Shown here one piece after another: positions 10,278-22,500 of a stretch of 64,000 bases of DNA. This stretch comes from Paraspadella gotoi (taxonomy: Eukaryota; Chaetognatha), in contig CM119264.1 of the NCBI GenBank assembly GCA_051294375.1, forward strand, positions 28,967,939 through 29,031,938. The letters are read 5' to 3'. The notes under the pieces were generated by a model. It was not told the DNA's origin. It did no database searches and saw nothing but the letters and a program-made list of their open reading frames with translations. How positions within the stretch are numbered: position 1 is the stretch's first letter; each line of letters opens with the position of its first letter. Made by a program: the position numbers and the translations under genes.

Positions 10278-10388
10278 GGCAGAAGACGTCGCCAGGCAAC
10301 GAACGCCTGTCAACGCGCCAGGCCAAACTTAACGCCAGCTCAAACGTCTCTAGGCGACCAAACACCTGTCGAACGTCCATCAAAACTT
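10278..10388. repeat. ~27-bp minisatellite, about four units
   Basis: Units built around GTCGCCAGGCAACGAACGCC and later TCTCTAGGCGACC-AACACC, drifting towards GTCCATCAAAC. The copies are at 16262-16372 and 35018-35130. The unit contains the self-complementary-like GGCGAC/GTCGCC pair. Confidence 0.65.
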
Positions 10389-11130
10389 CACTCTAGTTTG
10401 ACGTTAAATTCGTCACAATTCACGCCTTGATTCTTTCACAATCACAATTCATTTAGATTCCATAATAAATTCATTTGGACTTGTGACGCACGGACGCGTC
10501 GCCATGACAACCAAGAGTCCGTTAAAAAAGTTTCCCAAAGACCAAGTAATGATCCGATCACTGCTGAATCGTGACTCTCCTACTCCATTTCGTGCCGTGA
10601 CTCTTGCGACTTTAGTTTCTGATTGTTGTGAAGTGAAAAAGCTTGGATTGAGTAAAGTGCTGGGTTAAACGGTTTTTGTTTAGAGAAAGTGAATGGTTAC
10701 AAATGAAAAAAAAATTATACCCGCCACTTGCGAGTGTCTTTAATATCGAAAAAGAATCATGACAAGAGCCAATGGAGCATACCTAAATTTGATGCTGCAT
10801 AAAATCGCGTTGCATCACGGGAGTGATTTTTTTAATTACGATTTAAGGCAGAGTTACTCGCTACTATATATAATTAATATACTGTTAAACATGTTCATGA
10901 ACATTCTAAAGTCCATTCGTGTCTTTATTGATGTTTTCTTAGCAGTTTAAACCTTTTTATTAACCTTTTCTATCAGCTACACCTTTTTCTCCAACTGCCA
11001 CCAGCATTGAATTTTGGCGGGAAAATGAATCGTCGCATCTTTTCTCGGAAATCGATTCACATTTCGTGAAGCGTCGACAGCGTATCGCGAAACGATCTCT
11101 TGCGGGTGAGATCGGACGAGTTCTCAATCT
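10389..11130. other. Non-coding or unresolved stretch
   Basis: An ORF at 10483-10668 is open only in this copy. The equivalents in B and C are broken at different points and I see no domain. A palindromic ACATGTTCATGAACAT lies near 10890. In copy B this segment carries the TIR element at 16845-17458. Confidence 0.35.
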
Positions 11131-11460
11131 TTCCTACGCTTTCTTCTTTCTTTCTTTCCTTTCTTTTCTTTTTTTCTTTCTTTCTTTCTCTCTTACTTTC
11201 ACTTTCACTTTCCGTTCTCACCTTCCCTATACTACATTGCATTTTAAGTCATCTGTAACCAATCTTCATTAATAATTCGGTAACATCTGCCGTCTTTCTT
11301 TTCTTCCTGTTTTACCTTTCTTTTTCTCTACAGCTGATAATGTTTAGTACTTTTCTTTTCTTTCTTAGATAAGAAAGCAAGTTTGTATTTTTTTTTCTTT
11401 TTTCCCCTTCCTTTTCTCTCATTCTATTTTTATTTCTTCCCCGCAATCACCAGGGGCCAC
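11131..11460. repeat. CTTT/TTTC-rich microsatellite region
   Basis: Pyrimidine-rich tracts of TTTC repeats. The tract is also in B (17728-17770, 17960-18030) and C (35865-35930, 36110-36175). Confidence 0.75.
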
Positions 11461-11576
11461 TTACCCATTGTTCCCTCGTTCGTTTCGCAACGCTCGCGCC
11501 GCAGACTAATTTAAATAAGAAAAGTGTTACATAAACGCGCTCTATAAATGAAACGTTTAGACGGATGTACATCGAG

Positions 11577-11700
11577 ATGAATGAAAAGTTTTATCTTTGG
11601 AAAATTGCCTTTGCGGTTTTTCTTTTGTCGGCTATTGAGAATATGTACGGAGATGAAAAGAGAAAGTTAAAGAACGAGATACGGGAAGAGAAGAGAGAGA
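11577..11700 (+). CDS. Candidate first exon encoding a secretory signal peptide
   Basis: ATG at 11577 opens MNEKFYLWKIAFAVFLLSAI followed by ENMYGDEKRKLKNEIREEKR. Residues 8-19 form a hydrophobic core after a Lys, which is typical of a signal peptide. The frame then runs into an Arg/Glu-coding GA microsatellite. The sequence is retained in B (about 18165) and C (36310) with indels. No clear donor is visible before the GA tract. The downstream candidates at 12115 and 12746 may belong to the same gene. Confidence 0.3.
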
Positions 11701-11743
11701 GAGTGGAGAGAGAGAAGAAGAGAGAGAGAGAGGAGAGAGAGAG

Positions 11744-11785
<42 letters not shown>

Positions 11786-11805
11786 AGAAAGAGAGATAAA
11801 GATAT

Positions 11806-11851
<46 letters not shown>

Positions 11852-11886
11852 AGAGAAGAGAGAGAGAATAAGAAAGAAGAGAAAAA

Positions 11887-11949
<63 letters not shown>

Positions 11950-11988
11950 TAAGAAAGAGAGAGAAAGAAAGAAGAGAGAGAGAGAGAG

Positions 11989-12027
<39 letters not shown>

Positions 12028-12035
12028 CGAGAGCT
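11685..12035. repeat. GA microsatellite tract
   Basis: About 350 bp of GA repeats with AATAAGAAAGAGAG interruptions. The equivalents are 18270-18620 (B) and 36420-36745 (C). Length and interruption pattern differ among copies. Confidence 0.95.
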
Positions 12036-12114
12036 CGTAAAAAGTTGAGTATGAATCGAGATCAGAATTTCTTTTTTCTATTCAGGATTTTTTTTCGATT
12101 CCACGATTTTACAG

Positions 12115-12211
12115 AATCAAAAAACGTCGATGGTGAACCAGTTAATGGAATGTCGGACTGTTATAACCTTTGTCTAACTAAAAACATCATATGTCTAATT
12201 CTAAGGTTTAA
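12115..12211 (+). CDS. Candidate short exon with paired cysteines
   Basis: A strong acceptor (a T-rich tract then TTTTACAG) is followed in copy C (36831-36924) by an open frame IKNVDGEPVNGMSDCYNLCL and then TKHHMSNSKV and TAA. A GTTTAA donor-like site overlaps the stop. Copy A has extra A residues that shift the end. It may follow the signal-peptide exon at 11577 as part of a small secreted protein. This is inference: there is no homology evidence and no transcript. Confidence 0.25.
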
Positions 12212-12745
12212 ACGAACATATCAAAGAACCTTTGCCCTGGTACTTTCTTTATAATATAAAATCATTCTTATTGTATAATCTTTTGTAACTCTTTTATCAT
12301 GACGTGCGATACCGCTTAAAAAAGCTAATAATTTATATCCCTTGCCTCTTCTTTATTCATGCTATGAGTTTTTTAACATTATAACTATTCAATATTCCTT
12401 TTTAATTTCCCCCTTCTTCATATTTACCAACTCTTTAATTTCTTCCTTCTAACTTAGTTCACAATCTCCCCACATTTTCTCAATCTTAATTATCACAATT
12501 TCTTCACTGAATCTCGACTCATGTTTTTTCCTCCTTTTTGTCTTCCGACCTCACCTTGCATCTGCCTGCATCGGCTTCGCATCGGCTTGCACCTGGTAGT
12601 TTTGCTCGGCTTTTCGTAGATATTTGAAAAGTAAACCTCGGTTCATTGGGAGAAAAAAACTATAAAACAAACAAAATACTGAATTAAACTATTTTGTTAT
12701 CCTTTCTCACTATTACACGTTTCGATAAAAAACGTTTTTCGAAAC

Positions 12746-12823
12746 ATGTCCGTCTTTATTATAACAAAGAGCGGAGGACGGAATTTTAGTGATAAAGAAT
12801 TTGTAACCAAAAGGAAAATGAAG
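12746..12823 (+). CDS. Candidate exon ending at a consensus donor
   Basis: ATG at 12746 opens MSVFIITKSGGRNFSDKEFV and ends KRKMK at AAG|GTGAGT. The frame is preserved in C (about 37455-37530) with one indel. In B (19354 onward) it reads through the donor to 19569. Short and without a known domain. Confidence 0.2.
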
Positions 12824-13789
12824 GTGAGTCTATTTCAGTGAAACATCGATGGAAAATGCGCGAAGGAATAAAATTACAATGACTTTTTATATGAACTAAT
12901 TTGTTTATCAAAGTAGGAATTCGAAAGAATGGAATTTTAGGCTGAAAAAATATTGACATTTTTGTAATTCAAGGAATTTTCACATTCAATCTTCACTAAA
13001 GAAAAAATCATTGTTTGTAAACAAAAAAAATAAAAAATAAAAAACAATAAAACAATAGAACTTATGTCGAAATATATGGAAAATTTATAAATTTCTTTTT
13101 TTTGCACTGCACTCCATTATGAAATTGAACTTTTTAATCAATAAAAACTTTGTTTTCTCTAGTTAAAATCTCTCGAATATTTTATTTCCTTTTATCCTCC
13201 TTCGTTCCGCAAGTGGCAAGTGAACAATTTTCTTAGCCACACACTACTTGAAACAGGTCAACTTGAAAATTTCTTTTCTCTCTGTCTACAAACTGAAATT
13301 AATTCCACAATGTTTCTGAACATAGCGAATTTTTGGCGTTGAGTATTTGTTTTAAATTAAGGAATTTTATTTGTCGCTTTTTTTTTCGCAAACTATGGAC
13401 TTGGGTTCAATTCACAGGAAGTGGAAACCACATTCAAAATCTTAATGTTTAAAAGAAATATCTTAGAGAGATGCAAAGCGTTCTTGTTATATCCGCATCT
13501 AAAAAACTCCTGACTTTTTTTTCGCGCACCATAGATCATCGCGTTCCCGAGAAAAAAAAGTGGGCGCTGTCTGAATGCCTCGTCTGGCACCGGAGACGCG
13601 ATAGCGGAACTACGCCGCCAGGGGTAGACAGGTAACGGCGCGGCGGCGGCTGCGGCGGCGGCGGCGGCGCGGCTGCGGTGATGGTGGTACTTTTGAAAGA
13701 GGCGCCGGGAAAAGAAATAATTTTTTTCCCCGTTGAACCCGCGGGCTTCGATTTGGGTTCAGAGTCTGATTTTCAGAGACTGGTGTGGG
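12824..13789. other. Non-coding stretch
   Basis: AT-rich, then GC-rich from about 13600 with GGC repeats. A poly-Gly-coding GGC run lies at about 13640-13680. No gene is resolved. The equivalents are 19445-20430 and 37530-38470. Confidence 0.35.
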
Positions 13790-14092
13790 CTATGGCGGCA
13801 TGGGTTATTTGGCGGCTTGGGTAGGGCATTGGCGGCGTGGGCATGTTGGCGGCGTGGGCTAATTGCGGCGAGGCATTGGCGGCATTGGCGGCTGGTTGGG
13901 CATTGGCACGTGGGCATTGGCGGTTCGTGGCATTGGGCTTGGCATTGCGGCTGGGTATTGGCGGCTTGCCGGGCATTTGGCGGCTTGGGCATTGGCGAGG
14001 CATGGCGGCGGGGCATTGGCGGCTGGGTATTCGGGCGGCTTGGCTTGCCGGGGCGTGGCATTGGCGGGCGTGGGAATTGGCGGCTCTCTCCC
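13790..14092. repeat. GC-rich 15-bp minisatellite (copy A)
   Basis: Units of type GGCATTGGCGGCGTG. The array is short and irregular here compared with C (38475-38815). It keeps several frames open on both strands (Gly-Ile-Gly-Gly-Val, Ala-Leu-Ala-Ala-Trp, Pro-Pro-Met-Pro-Thr). Unlike B and C, it ends abruptly by joining CTCTCTCCCGTTCCACTAAT, the point equivalent to 8130. Confidence 0.9.
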
Positions 14093-14249
14093 GTTCCACT
14101 AATATAAAAAGGGAAGGCTGAGAGCCTTTAATATAAGAGAATCAACAAACTAACGTAAAAATTCCTAATATTTGTACAGTATTGTGTAAACCTCTCGTCT
14201 CAAATAAATTAACTCTTTAAAAGTTGAAACTAAAAATAGAAATAACAAT

Positions 14250-14274
14250 NNNNNNNNNNNNNNNNNNNNNNNNN
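14250..14274. other. 25-N scaffold gap
   Basis: Exactly 25 N between AATAACAAT and ATCGCAACTA. These flanks are adjacent in copy A (8290) and copy C (33023), so no sequence is evidently missing. Confidence 0.95.
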
Positions 14275-15059
14275 ATCGCAACTACTCGTTTGATTGTAAA
14301 GAAAGCGAAAATTCTAAGATACGAAATAGACAACAGTAACTAGCTAGCAACTAACGACGGCACGCTCATTCCATCTCGAACAAAACCTCGTACGTTTTTT
14401 TAAAATGGCTAAAATAAATAAATGATTTTTCGCTTACGAAGTTTTTATTCGTTACGGAATTCCGATCAAATAAAAAAAAATTTTAAAAATTATTTAAAAT
14501 ACGATTTTCGTTTTTTGTTAAGTTTCGATCTTATAATTCATTATAATTTTTATAATGAGAAAATATTTTTTTTTTAAAAATGTATATGAAATTGTACCAA
14601 CTAAATATAAAAATTATCCATTCATTTAATAATTAAGCTATGCCCATTACTTTGGACAGGCTTTGGTGGTTTAAGGCCTTCCATCACTCTTACAAGATAA
14701 TGGCAGGTCTCTGCAAGCTTTTAATGATAGACTCACTCACAGTCTGGTTTATACACTCCCAGAGTAACCTGGCTTCCCTATCAAGGAAGTCGAATAATGT
14801 TTCAAAGAATATTTACAATTCAAATTGCACATAGATTTAAATGGTTCATCGCTTTGCTTTGTAAGTAGCTATCATATCTGCTATGCCTATGGTTAACATT
14901 AATTATTTAGTTACTATGGTAATGGCAAAAACAATATAATTATTTAGCATTTTATCATAATTTTTTTAGCCACACTACGAATAAGTAAGACGAATAACTA
15001 AGTGAAAAAGAATCAAATTATAATGAAAAAATATTTTTGAACAATTTTTAAATTCAAAT

Positions 15060-15395
15060 ATCAAAAGTAAACCAGAAGCGCAGAGACAACCGCCGCCAGG
15101 AAGATCTGGCAAAACGCTGCGTCTTTAGGAGTGCCGAAGAGAAAACGTGCAGCGGCACCAAATCCAACAAAGAGCGAGCCAGGGTCGCCGCGCCTTTACT
15201 GGCAGTGAACGAATGAGAGGAGGCCTGAATCCCAGCGAAGAGAGACAATCTCTGAGGGCGATGGGCCGAGAAAAAGAGAGCGTTGGAACAAGGAACTCGG
15301 CGAGACTGGAAGTTGTGACGAGTCGAGGATGCGCATGATGAGGCTGCAAACCAAGGAGAAAATGACCAACGTGAACCAAATATTACTTTCTTTAA
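15060..15395 (+). pseudogene. Copy B version of the candidate exon at 9091-9422
   Basis: Same sequence as 9091-9422 with different one-base indels. Individually it is not open over its full length. It may be sequence error and not genuine decay. Confidence 0.4.
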
Positions 15396-15406
15396 AATCT
15401 TTTTTA

Positions 15407-15664
15407 AACAAGTTTGAGCAAACAATGTCGGATCTGCAAGTTAAGAAAAAGATGCAAGTTAAAAAAATGATACAAGTTGAAAAAATGACGCGAAAATTTT
15501 AAAAATGATGCAAATTGAAAAAATGATATGAGTTGAAAAAATGATGTGAGTGGAAAAAATGATGCGAGTTAAAAAAGATTTTAAAAATTGTGATTTATCA
15601 TCTGATTAGCTGATTACCGCTTAATTATCGTAAGCAGATCCGACATTGGTTTGCTCAACTTGTT
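15407..15664. mobile_element. MITE-like element, copy B
   Basis: The counterpart of 9433-9687, with both inverted ends intact (AACAAGTTTGAGCAAACAAT at the left, CAACTTGTT at the right). Confidence 0.8.
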
Positions 15665-16844
15665 TTTTTGATATCCAGTTCACTAATCGTAATTTAATCA
15701 AAAACCTATTAAACAATGAAAGCGCAAAAAAAAATTATTATAAAGTCTTGTCGGTTAACGAGTATGAAAAAAACAAGTCGGTCACTCTCAATTCCCAATA
15801 TTTACCAACTGCAATACTTTATATCTTAAAAAATGATATTTTTTAAACTTGTATAATTTCCAATTTGCAATAATTTTTTTAAACTGCATAATTTTTTAAC
15901 TTGCAGCATTTTTTTAGACTTTTAACTATCTAGTTATCGAGTTTCATTAGTGAGGCAGTGAGGAAGTTGAAATGTGAGTCCATTTTCTTTGTTTCATATC
16001 GATTCAAATATTTTTTGTTTGAATTTCTATTTAAATTAGATTACTGCCAATATTTCAAATTAGATTATGGTAATTTTCTTGATAGTAAGGGACTGGCGAG
16101 ATCACTATTCTTTTAAGATTTTTTATTTTGTTTCCCTTCGAGTGATAAAATGTTTCATAGAATGTTTCAATTGTATAAAAGGACACTTCGTTTTTCATTT
16201 TTTAACTCCTTTACCTTCTCAAAAGAAAAACAACCATTTAACTCAAAAAGAAAAAAAGCTCAGAAAGACGTCGCCAGGCAACGAAACGCCTGTCAACGTC
16301 GCCAGGCAACTTAACGCCAGTCAACGTCTCTAGGCGACCGAACACCTGTCGAACGTCCATCAAACTTCACTCTAGTTTGACGTAGAAATTCGTCACAATC
16401 ACGCTTGATTCTTTCACATCACAATTCATTAGATCCATAATAAATTTCATTTGGACTTGTGAACGCACGACGCGTCGGCATGACAACCAGAGTCCGTAAA
16501 AAAGTTTCCCAAAGACCAAAGTAATGATCCGATCACGTGAATCGTGACTTCGTACTCCATTTCGTGCGTGACTCTTGCGACTTTAGTTTCTTGATTGTTG
16601 TGAAGTGAAAAGCTTGGTTGAGTAAAAGTGCTGGTTAAAACGGTTTTTTTTTAGAAAGTGAATGGTTTACAAATGAAAAAAAATTATACCTGCCACTGGA
16701 GTGTCTTGTAATATCGAAAAGGAATCATGAAAGAGCCAATTTTGGAGGCATACCTAAATTTGATGCTTGCATAAAATCGCGTTCTATCACGGGAGTGATT
16801 TTTTAATTACGATTTAAGGCAGAGTTACTCAGCTACTATATATA

Positions 16845-17458
16845 TTAGGCCGGAACAGGTTTGAAAACTAGAAGTTCTCTCAAATAAATAATGATAAAAA
16901 GTGACTGTTAAAAATATGAAAATCAAAATAATTTTAAAAAATTATGCTTATTAATAGCGCACGGAGCATTTAAAGATTATTTTATTACTATATAAATTAA
17001 AAATTTTTTTTTTTGAATTTTTCAATTTTTTTAATGGATTCCGATAGAGGCTTTAAAAGTTAGATAAAGGTTATTAATACAAATTTTAAAATTTTTTTGT
17101 TTTATGATAAAAATTTTCAAAAACTATAAAAATTCAGCCAATGATGATGATGATGATGATTTTTTAACGTTTTTTCTGTTTTAACAAATTTCTTGTCAAA
17201 ATTTTTTAAAAAATTGTAGAACTAATTTTCATTTTAACTTTTCAAGCTCTATAGGAATTCGTTCTTAAAAACTAATTTTTTTAAAAAAAATTTTGTCAAT
17301 TGTTATATATTAATAAATATTTAAAAGCTTCAGTGCAAAACCCAATGAAACTAATTCAAAAAGTTGCATTGAAAATCGATTTAGTAATAGACAGGAAAAA
17401 AAGGAATTTTTTTGAGAGAATTAAAAGTATAAAAGTGTTTCAATTTTGGCCCGCCTTA
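16845..17458. mobile_element. TIR-bearing non-autonomous DNA transposon present only in copy B
   Basis: Copies A (about 10870) and C (about 35595) lack this ~614-bp segment and read straight through a TATATATA stretch. The ends are imperfect inverted repeats of about 45 bp. The left begins TTAGGCCGGAACAGGTTTGA and later GTTCTCTCAAA; the inverted right end begins TTAAGGCGGGCCAAAATTGA and later ATTCTCTCAAA. Both sides are flanked by TATATATA, giving a likely target duplication of up to 8 bp, although TA or TTAA duplications cannot be excluded in this AT context. No long ORF is inside. Confidence 0.8.
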
Positions 17459-18269
17459 ATATATATACTGTTAAACATGTTCATGAACATTCTAAAGTCC
17501 ATTCGTGTCTTTATTGATGTTTTCTAGCAGTTTTAACCCTTTTATTAACCTTTTCTATCAGCTACACTTTTTCTCCAACTGCACCAGCATTGATTATGGC
17601 GGGAAAATGAATCGTCGCATCTTTTCTCGGAAAATCGATTCACATTTCGTGAAGGCGTAAGACAGCGTATCGCGAAACGATCTCTTGCGGGTGAGATCGG
17701 ACGAGTTCTCAATCTTCCTACGCTTTCTTTCTTTCTTTCTTTCTTTTTTTCTTTCTTTCTTTCTCTCTTACTTTCATTTCACTTTCCCGTTCTCACCTTC
17801 CCTATACTACATTGCATTTTAAGTCACTGTAACCCAATCTTCATTAATAATTCGGTTACATCTGCCGTCCTTTCTTTTCTTCCTGTTACTCCTTTCTTTT
17901 TCTCTACAGTTTGATAATGTTTAGTACTTTTCTTTTGCTTCTTTAGATAAGAAAGCAAGTTTGATATTTTTTTTTCTTTTTTCCCCTTCTCTTTTCTCTC
18001 ATTCTATTTTTATTTCTTTCCCCGCAATCACCAGGGGCATTACCCATTGTTCCCTCGTGTCGTTTCGCAACGCTCGGGCGCCGCAGACTAATTTAAATAA
18101 GAAAAGTGTTTACATAAACGCGCTCTATAAATGGAAGACGTTTAGAACGGATGTACATTCGAGATGAATTAAAAGTTTTATTCTTTGGGAAAATTGCCTT
18201 TGCGGTTTTTCTTTTGTCGGCTATTGAGAATATGTACGGAGATGAAAAGAGAAAGTTAAAGAACGAGAT

Positions 18270-18289
18270 ACGGAAAGAGAAGAGAGAGA

Positions 18290-18368
<79 letters not shown>

Positions 18369-18399
18369 AGAAAGAGAGATTAAAGAAGAAGACGAGAGA

Positions 18400-18434
<35 letters not shown>

Positions 18435-18585
18435 GAGAGAGATAGAGAGAGAGAGAGAGAATAAGAAAGAGAGAGAAAGAAAGAAGAGAGAGAAGAGAGA
18501 GAGAGAGAGAGAGAAGAGGAGAGAAAGAGAGGAGGAGAATAAGAAAGAGAGAGAAGAAAGAGAGAGAGAGAGAGAGGTGATGGAC

Positions 18586-18616
<31 letters not shown>

Positions 18617-18625
18617 AGACGAGAG
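18270..18625. repeat. GA microsatellite tract (copy B)
   Basis: The counterpart of 11685-12035, with a different unit count. Confidence 0.95.
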
Positions 18626-20439
18626 CTTCGTTAAAAAGTTGTAGTATGGATCGATGTCAGGAATTTCTTTTTTCTATCAGGATTTTTTTTCGATTCCACG
18701 ATTTACAGAACTCAAAAACGTCGATGGCTGGAACCAGTTAATGGAATGTCGGGACTGTTATAACCTTTGTCTAACTAAACCATCATTATTGCTCTAATTC
18801 TAAGTTTAAACGATCATATACAAGAAGCTTTGCCCTGGTACTTTCTTTATAATATTATAATCATTCTTATTGTATAATCTTTTGTAACTCTTTTATCATG
18901 ACGTTGCGATACGCCTTTTAAAAAAGCTAATAAGGTTTTATATCCCTTTGCCTTCTTTATCCATTGCTATGAGTTTTTTAAAACATTATAACTATTCATT
19001 AATATTCCTTTTTAATTTCCCCTCTTATCATATTTACCAACTCTTTAAATGTTCTTCCTTCTAACTAGTTCACAATCTCCCACCGATCTCAATCTTAATT
19101 ATCACAATTTCTTCATGAATTCTCGCTCATGTTTTTTCCTCCTTTTTCTTTCCGACCTCACCTTGCATCTGCCTGCATCGGCTCGCATCGGCTTGCACCT
19201 GGTAGTTTTGTTCAGGCTTTTCGTGAGATTTTTGAAAGGTAAACCTCGTTCATTGGGAGAAAAAAACTATAAAACAAACAAAATACTGAATTAAAACTAT
19301 TTTGTTATTCCTTTCTCACTATTACCGTTTCGATAAAAAACGTTTTTCGAAACATGTCGTCTTTAATTATAACAAAGAGTGCGGAGGACGCGAAATTTTT
19401 TAGTGATAAAGAATTTGTAACCAAAAGGAAAATGAAGGTGAGTCTATTTGCAGTGAAACCATCTGAGGAAAATGCTTGCGAAGGAATAAAATTAACAATG
19501 ACTTTATATGAACTAATTTGTTTATCAAAAGTAGGGAATTTCGAAAATGGGAATGGAATTTTAGGCTGAAAAATATTGATTGACATTTTTGTTAATTCAA
19601 GGAATTTTCACATTTCAATCTTCACTAAAGAAAAAATCATTGTTTGTAAAACAATAAAAAATAAAAATAAAAACAATAAAAACAATAGAACTTATTCGAG
19701 AATATATGGAAAATTTATAAATTTCTTTTTTTTTGCACTGCACTCCATTATTGAAATTGAACTTTTTAATCAATAAAAACTTTGTTTCTCTAGTTAAAAT
19801 CTCTCGATATTATTTTATTTCCTTTATCCTCCTTCGTTTTCCGAAGAGTGGCAAGTGAACAATTTTCTTAGCCCACACCTACTTGAAACAGGTCAACTTG
19901 AAAATTTCTTTTCTCTCTGTCTACAAACTGAAATTAATTCCACAGTTTTCTGAACATAGCGAATTTTTGTTGGCGTTGAGTATTTGCTTTTAAATTACAG
20001 GAATTTTATTTGTCGCTTTTCTTTTCGCCAAACTATGGACTTGGGGTCAAATTCACAGGAAGTGGAAACACATTCAAATTCTTATGTTTTCTAAAAGAAA
20101 TATCTTAGAGAGATGGCAAAGCGTTTGTTAATTCCGATTCTAAAAAACTCCGACTTTTTTTTTTCGCGCACCATAGATCATCGCGTTCCCGATAAAAAAA
20201 AAGGTGGGCGCTGGTCTGAATGCCTCGTCTTTGGCCACCGGAGACGCGATAGCGAACTACGCCGGCCAGGGGTAACAGGTATACGGCGGGCTGCGGCGTT
20301 GCGGCGGCGGCGGCGGCGCGCTGCGGTGATGGTGGTACTTTTGAAAGAGGCGCCGGGAAAAGAAATTAATTTTTTTCCCCTTGAACCCGCGGGCTTCGAT
20401 TTGGGCTGTCAGAGTCTTGATTTTCAAAGACTGGGGTGG

Positions 20440-20965
20440 ATTGCCGGCTGGGGTCTTTGGCGGAGTGGGCATTGGCGGCTTGGGGTATTGGGGCGAGAAA
20501 ATGCTGGCATGGCGGCTTGGCATTTGGCGGCTTGGGGTATTTGGCGGCTTGGGGCATTGGCGGTGTGGGCATTGGCGGCGTGGGCATTGGCCGGCCGTGG
20601 GGGGCATTGGCGCGCATTGGGTCATTGGCGGAGTGCGGGGCATTGGCCGGCCTTGATTGGCGGCTTGGGTATTGGCGGCACGAGGGCATTGGCGGCGTGG
20701 GCATTGGCGGTTGTGGCATTTGGAGGGCGTGGGCTATTGGCGGCTGGGTATTGGCGGAGTGGGCTGGCGGCTGCCGGCATTGGCGGCTTGGGTATTGGCG
20801 GCGAGATGAGCGGCATGGCGGCGTGGGCATTGGCGGCGTGGGCATTGGCGGGCTTGGGGTATTGGCGGGCTTGGGCATTGGCGCGGCAGTGGGCATTGGG
20901 CGGGGTGGGAATTGGCGCGCTTGGGGTATTGGGGCGTGGGGCATGCTGAAGTGGGCATTAGCGGT
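20440..20965. repeat. GC-rich 15-bp minisatellite (copy B)
   Basis: The counterpart of 38475-38815 but longer and with many extra G residues that break the unit phase. The long plus-strand ORF at 20113-20949 and the minus-strand ORF at 20366-21019 are produced by the array. Confidence 0.9.
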
Positions 20966-21235
20966 GTTAGTATTGGCGACCTGGCGGAGTTTTGCATTGC
21001 CACTGTCAGCGCGCGGCATTTGCGGTCTGGCACAGGCATTTATATTTGTTGGCGATGGCTTCCTTGACGTTGGCGTTTGACGTCATTGGCGTTTGATGCA
21101 GCATTGGCATAAGATTATGCAGTATTGGATTTCGGTGTTTTGGCGTTTTAGGGGCATTGACACTGGCTATGGCGTTGTAGGCATCGGGGATCGGCGGAAA
21201 AGGGTATTGAGATTTGTCACCTTTTGACAATTGCT

Positions 21236-21500
21236 GTATCAGCATTTTCGGCATTAGCGGAGTTGCAGCGTCGGCAACGTCGGCGTTGAGCGACGTCGGG
21301 CAACGTCGCAACGGTCGGCGTGTGCGACGTCGGCGTCTGAGGCCGTCGACGGCGGCGAAAGTTGGCTGTTTGCTTTCACGCCCGGTCTTGGAATTATGCG
21401 TCTGAGTCATGTGCTGAATGAGCCACCCGCCACGCCGCCGCTGCAGCCGACCGACCGCCTGGCAGCGCCCCCGCCGCCGGCGCCGCTGCAGCCGACGCCA
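21236..21500. repeat. GC-rich short tandem repeats after the minisatellite
   Basis: GTCGGCAACGTCGGCGTGAG-type 9/12-bp repeats, then CCGCCGCTGCAGCCGAC-type repeats. The copy C equivalents are 39062-39178 and 39238-39305. Plus-strand reading gives Val-Gly repeats, minus-strand Pro-Thr repeats. Confidence 0.7.
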
Positions 21501-22139
21501 ACTCTGACTCTCTGTCTTCCGAAATCGGTTCTCCGTTTTTCACTGCCTCACCTTAAAGTTAAGGAAAAAACCTATCAAGTTTCGTTATTGAATATTTTTT
21601 GGTATTTTAGGGATAAACTTGTTATAAATGTTTATAATATGTATTGTAGCAAAATTTAAAAAAAAAAGTAATTTTAAAGAAAGTTTCAAAAGGTACGTTC
21701 GGCGCTCACCTCGCCTCAAAATGTGGGTCTTTCTTCTTCCAAAAGAGTTTTATTCCACTAGTAACTGATTCGACCTTTAATTTCCCGCCGCTCGGTTGTC
21801 TCTCCTGAATTTAAGTCGTTACTGCAGCCGAAAGATTTGTTGTTTCAGGAATATTATACCAACGAGGCACTCAGACTTTCATAGTTAATTTTAATTATAA
21901 TTTTCGGTTCAATCATTCGTGACGTTGCCCTTCTCATGGGGCTAAACTTTTTCTCTTTTTTTAATTTTTTAATTTCATAACTTTTACTTATTCATATTCA
22001 TTACTCAAAATATTCGTACAAAATTTATCGCCATTTTTGTAAAATAAGTCTTGAAAGCAGAGGGAAACTTAAACAATAATCTTTTCTAAAAAACTCCTAA
22101 TTTCTCAATGCACATTTAACTATGTATTAAAGAATTTCC

Positions 22140-22218
22140 GTCCTTCTCTACCATCCTCTCCCTTTACTTTCCCCCACCCTTCGTTCTTCCCCCGCCCCCC
22201 CCCGCCCCTTCCACGGCG
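22140..22218 (-). other. C-rich tract, G-quadruplex potential on the minus strand
   Basis: Runs of C (CCCTTT, CCCCCACCC, CCCCCGCCCCCCCCCGCCCC) give at least four G-runs with short loops on the minus strand. It is conserved at 39925-39985 in copy C. Confidence 0.55.
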
Positions 22219-22379
22219 TTGTTAAAAAGGGCATCAAAGATTCGAGTCAAAGATCGTCGACTCGTTTTATGTTTGGAAGAAGGAAAAAAGGTTAAACAAG
22301 TTTTTTTTTTTTCCCTCCGGCGAATTTATTTCGGGGTTTTTTTTTGTCTGAAAAGATTAAAGGAAAGGAAAAATAAAGA

Positions 22380-22500
22380 GGTGGGGGTTGAAAAGGAAAA
22401 AGAGAGAGAAAGGAGAAAGAAAAAAGGGAGAAAGAAGAAAAAAGGTTAAGAAAGAAAGCAAAAAGGGAAAAAAGAAAGAGAAACAAAAAAGTAAGACGAG
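22380..22500. repeat. Purine-rich AAAG/GAAA tract
   Basis: Imperfect A/G repeats. The equivalent in copy C is 40140-40255. ORFs on either strand here are compositional. Confidence 0.7.

Larger units (their letters stand above)
6110..14092. repeat. Large duplicated block, copy A
   Basis: Collinear with 30869-38475 of copy C from GAAAGAACCGTTCAGTGCT onward, and from 8151 also with 14096-20430 of copy B. The copies differ mostly by one-base indels in homopolymers. At about 14092 copy A passes from the GC-rich 15-bp minisatellite straight into sequence equivalent to 8146, giving a tandem join to copy B. The block holds a hairpin-rich element, TTA repeats, the 7219 ORF, CT repeats, an R2 repeat, a candidate exon, a MITE and GA tracts. 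Confidence 0.85.
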
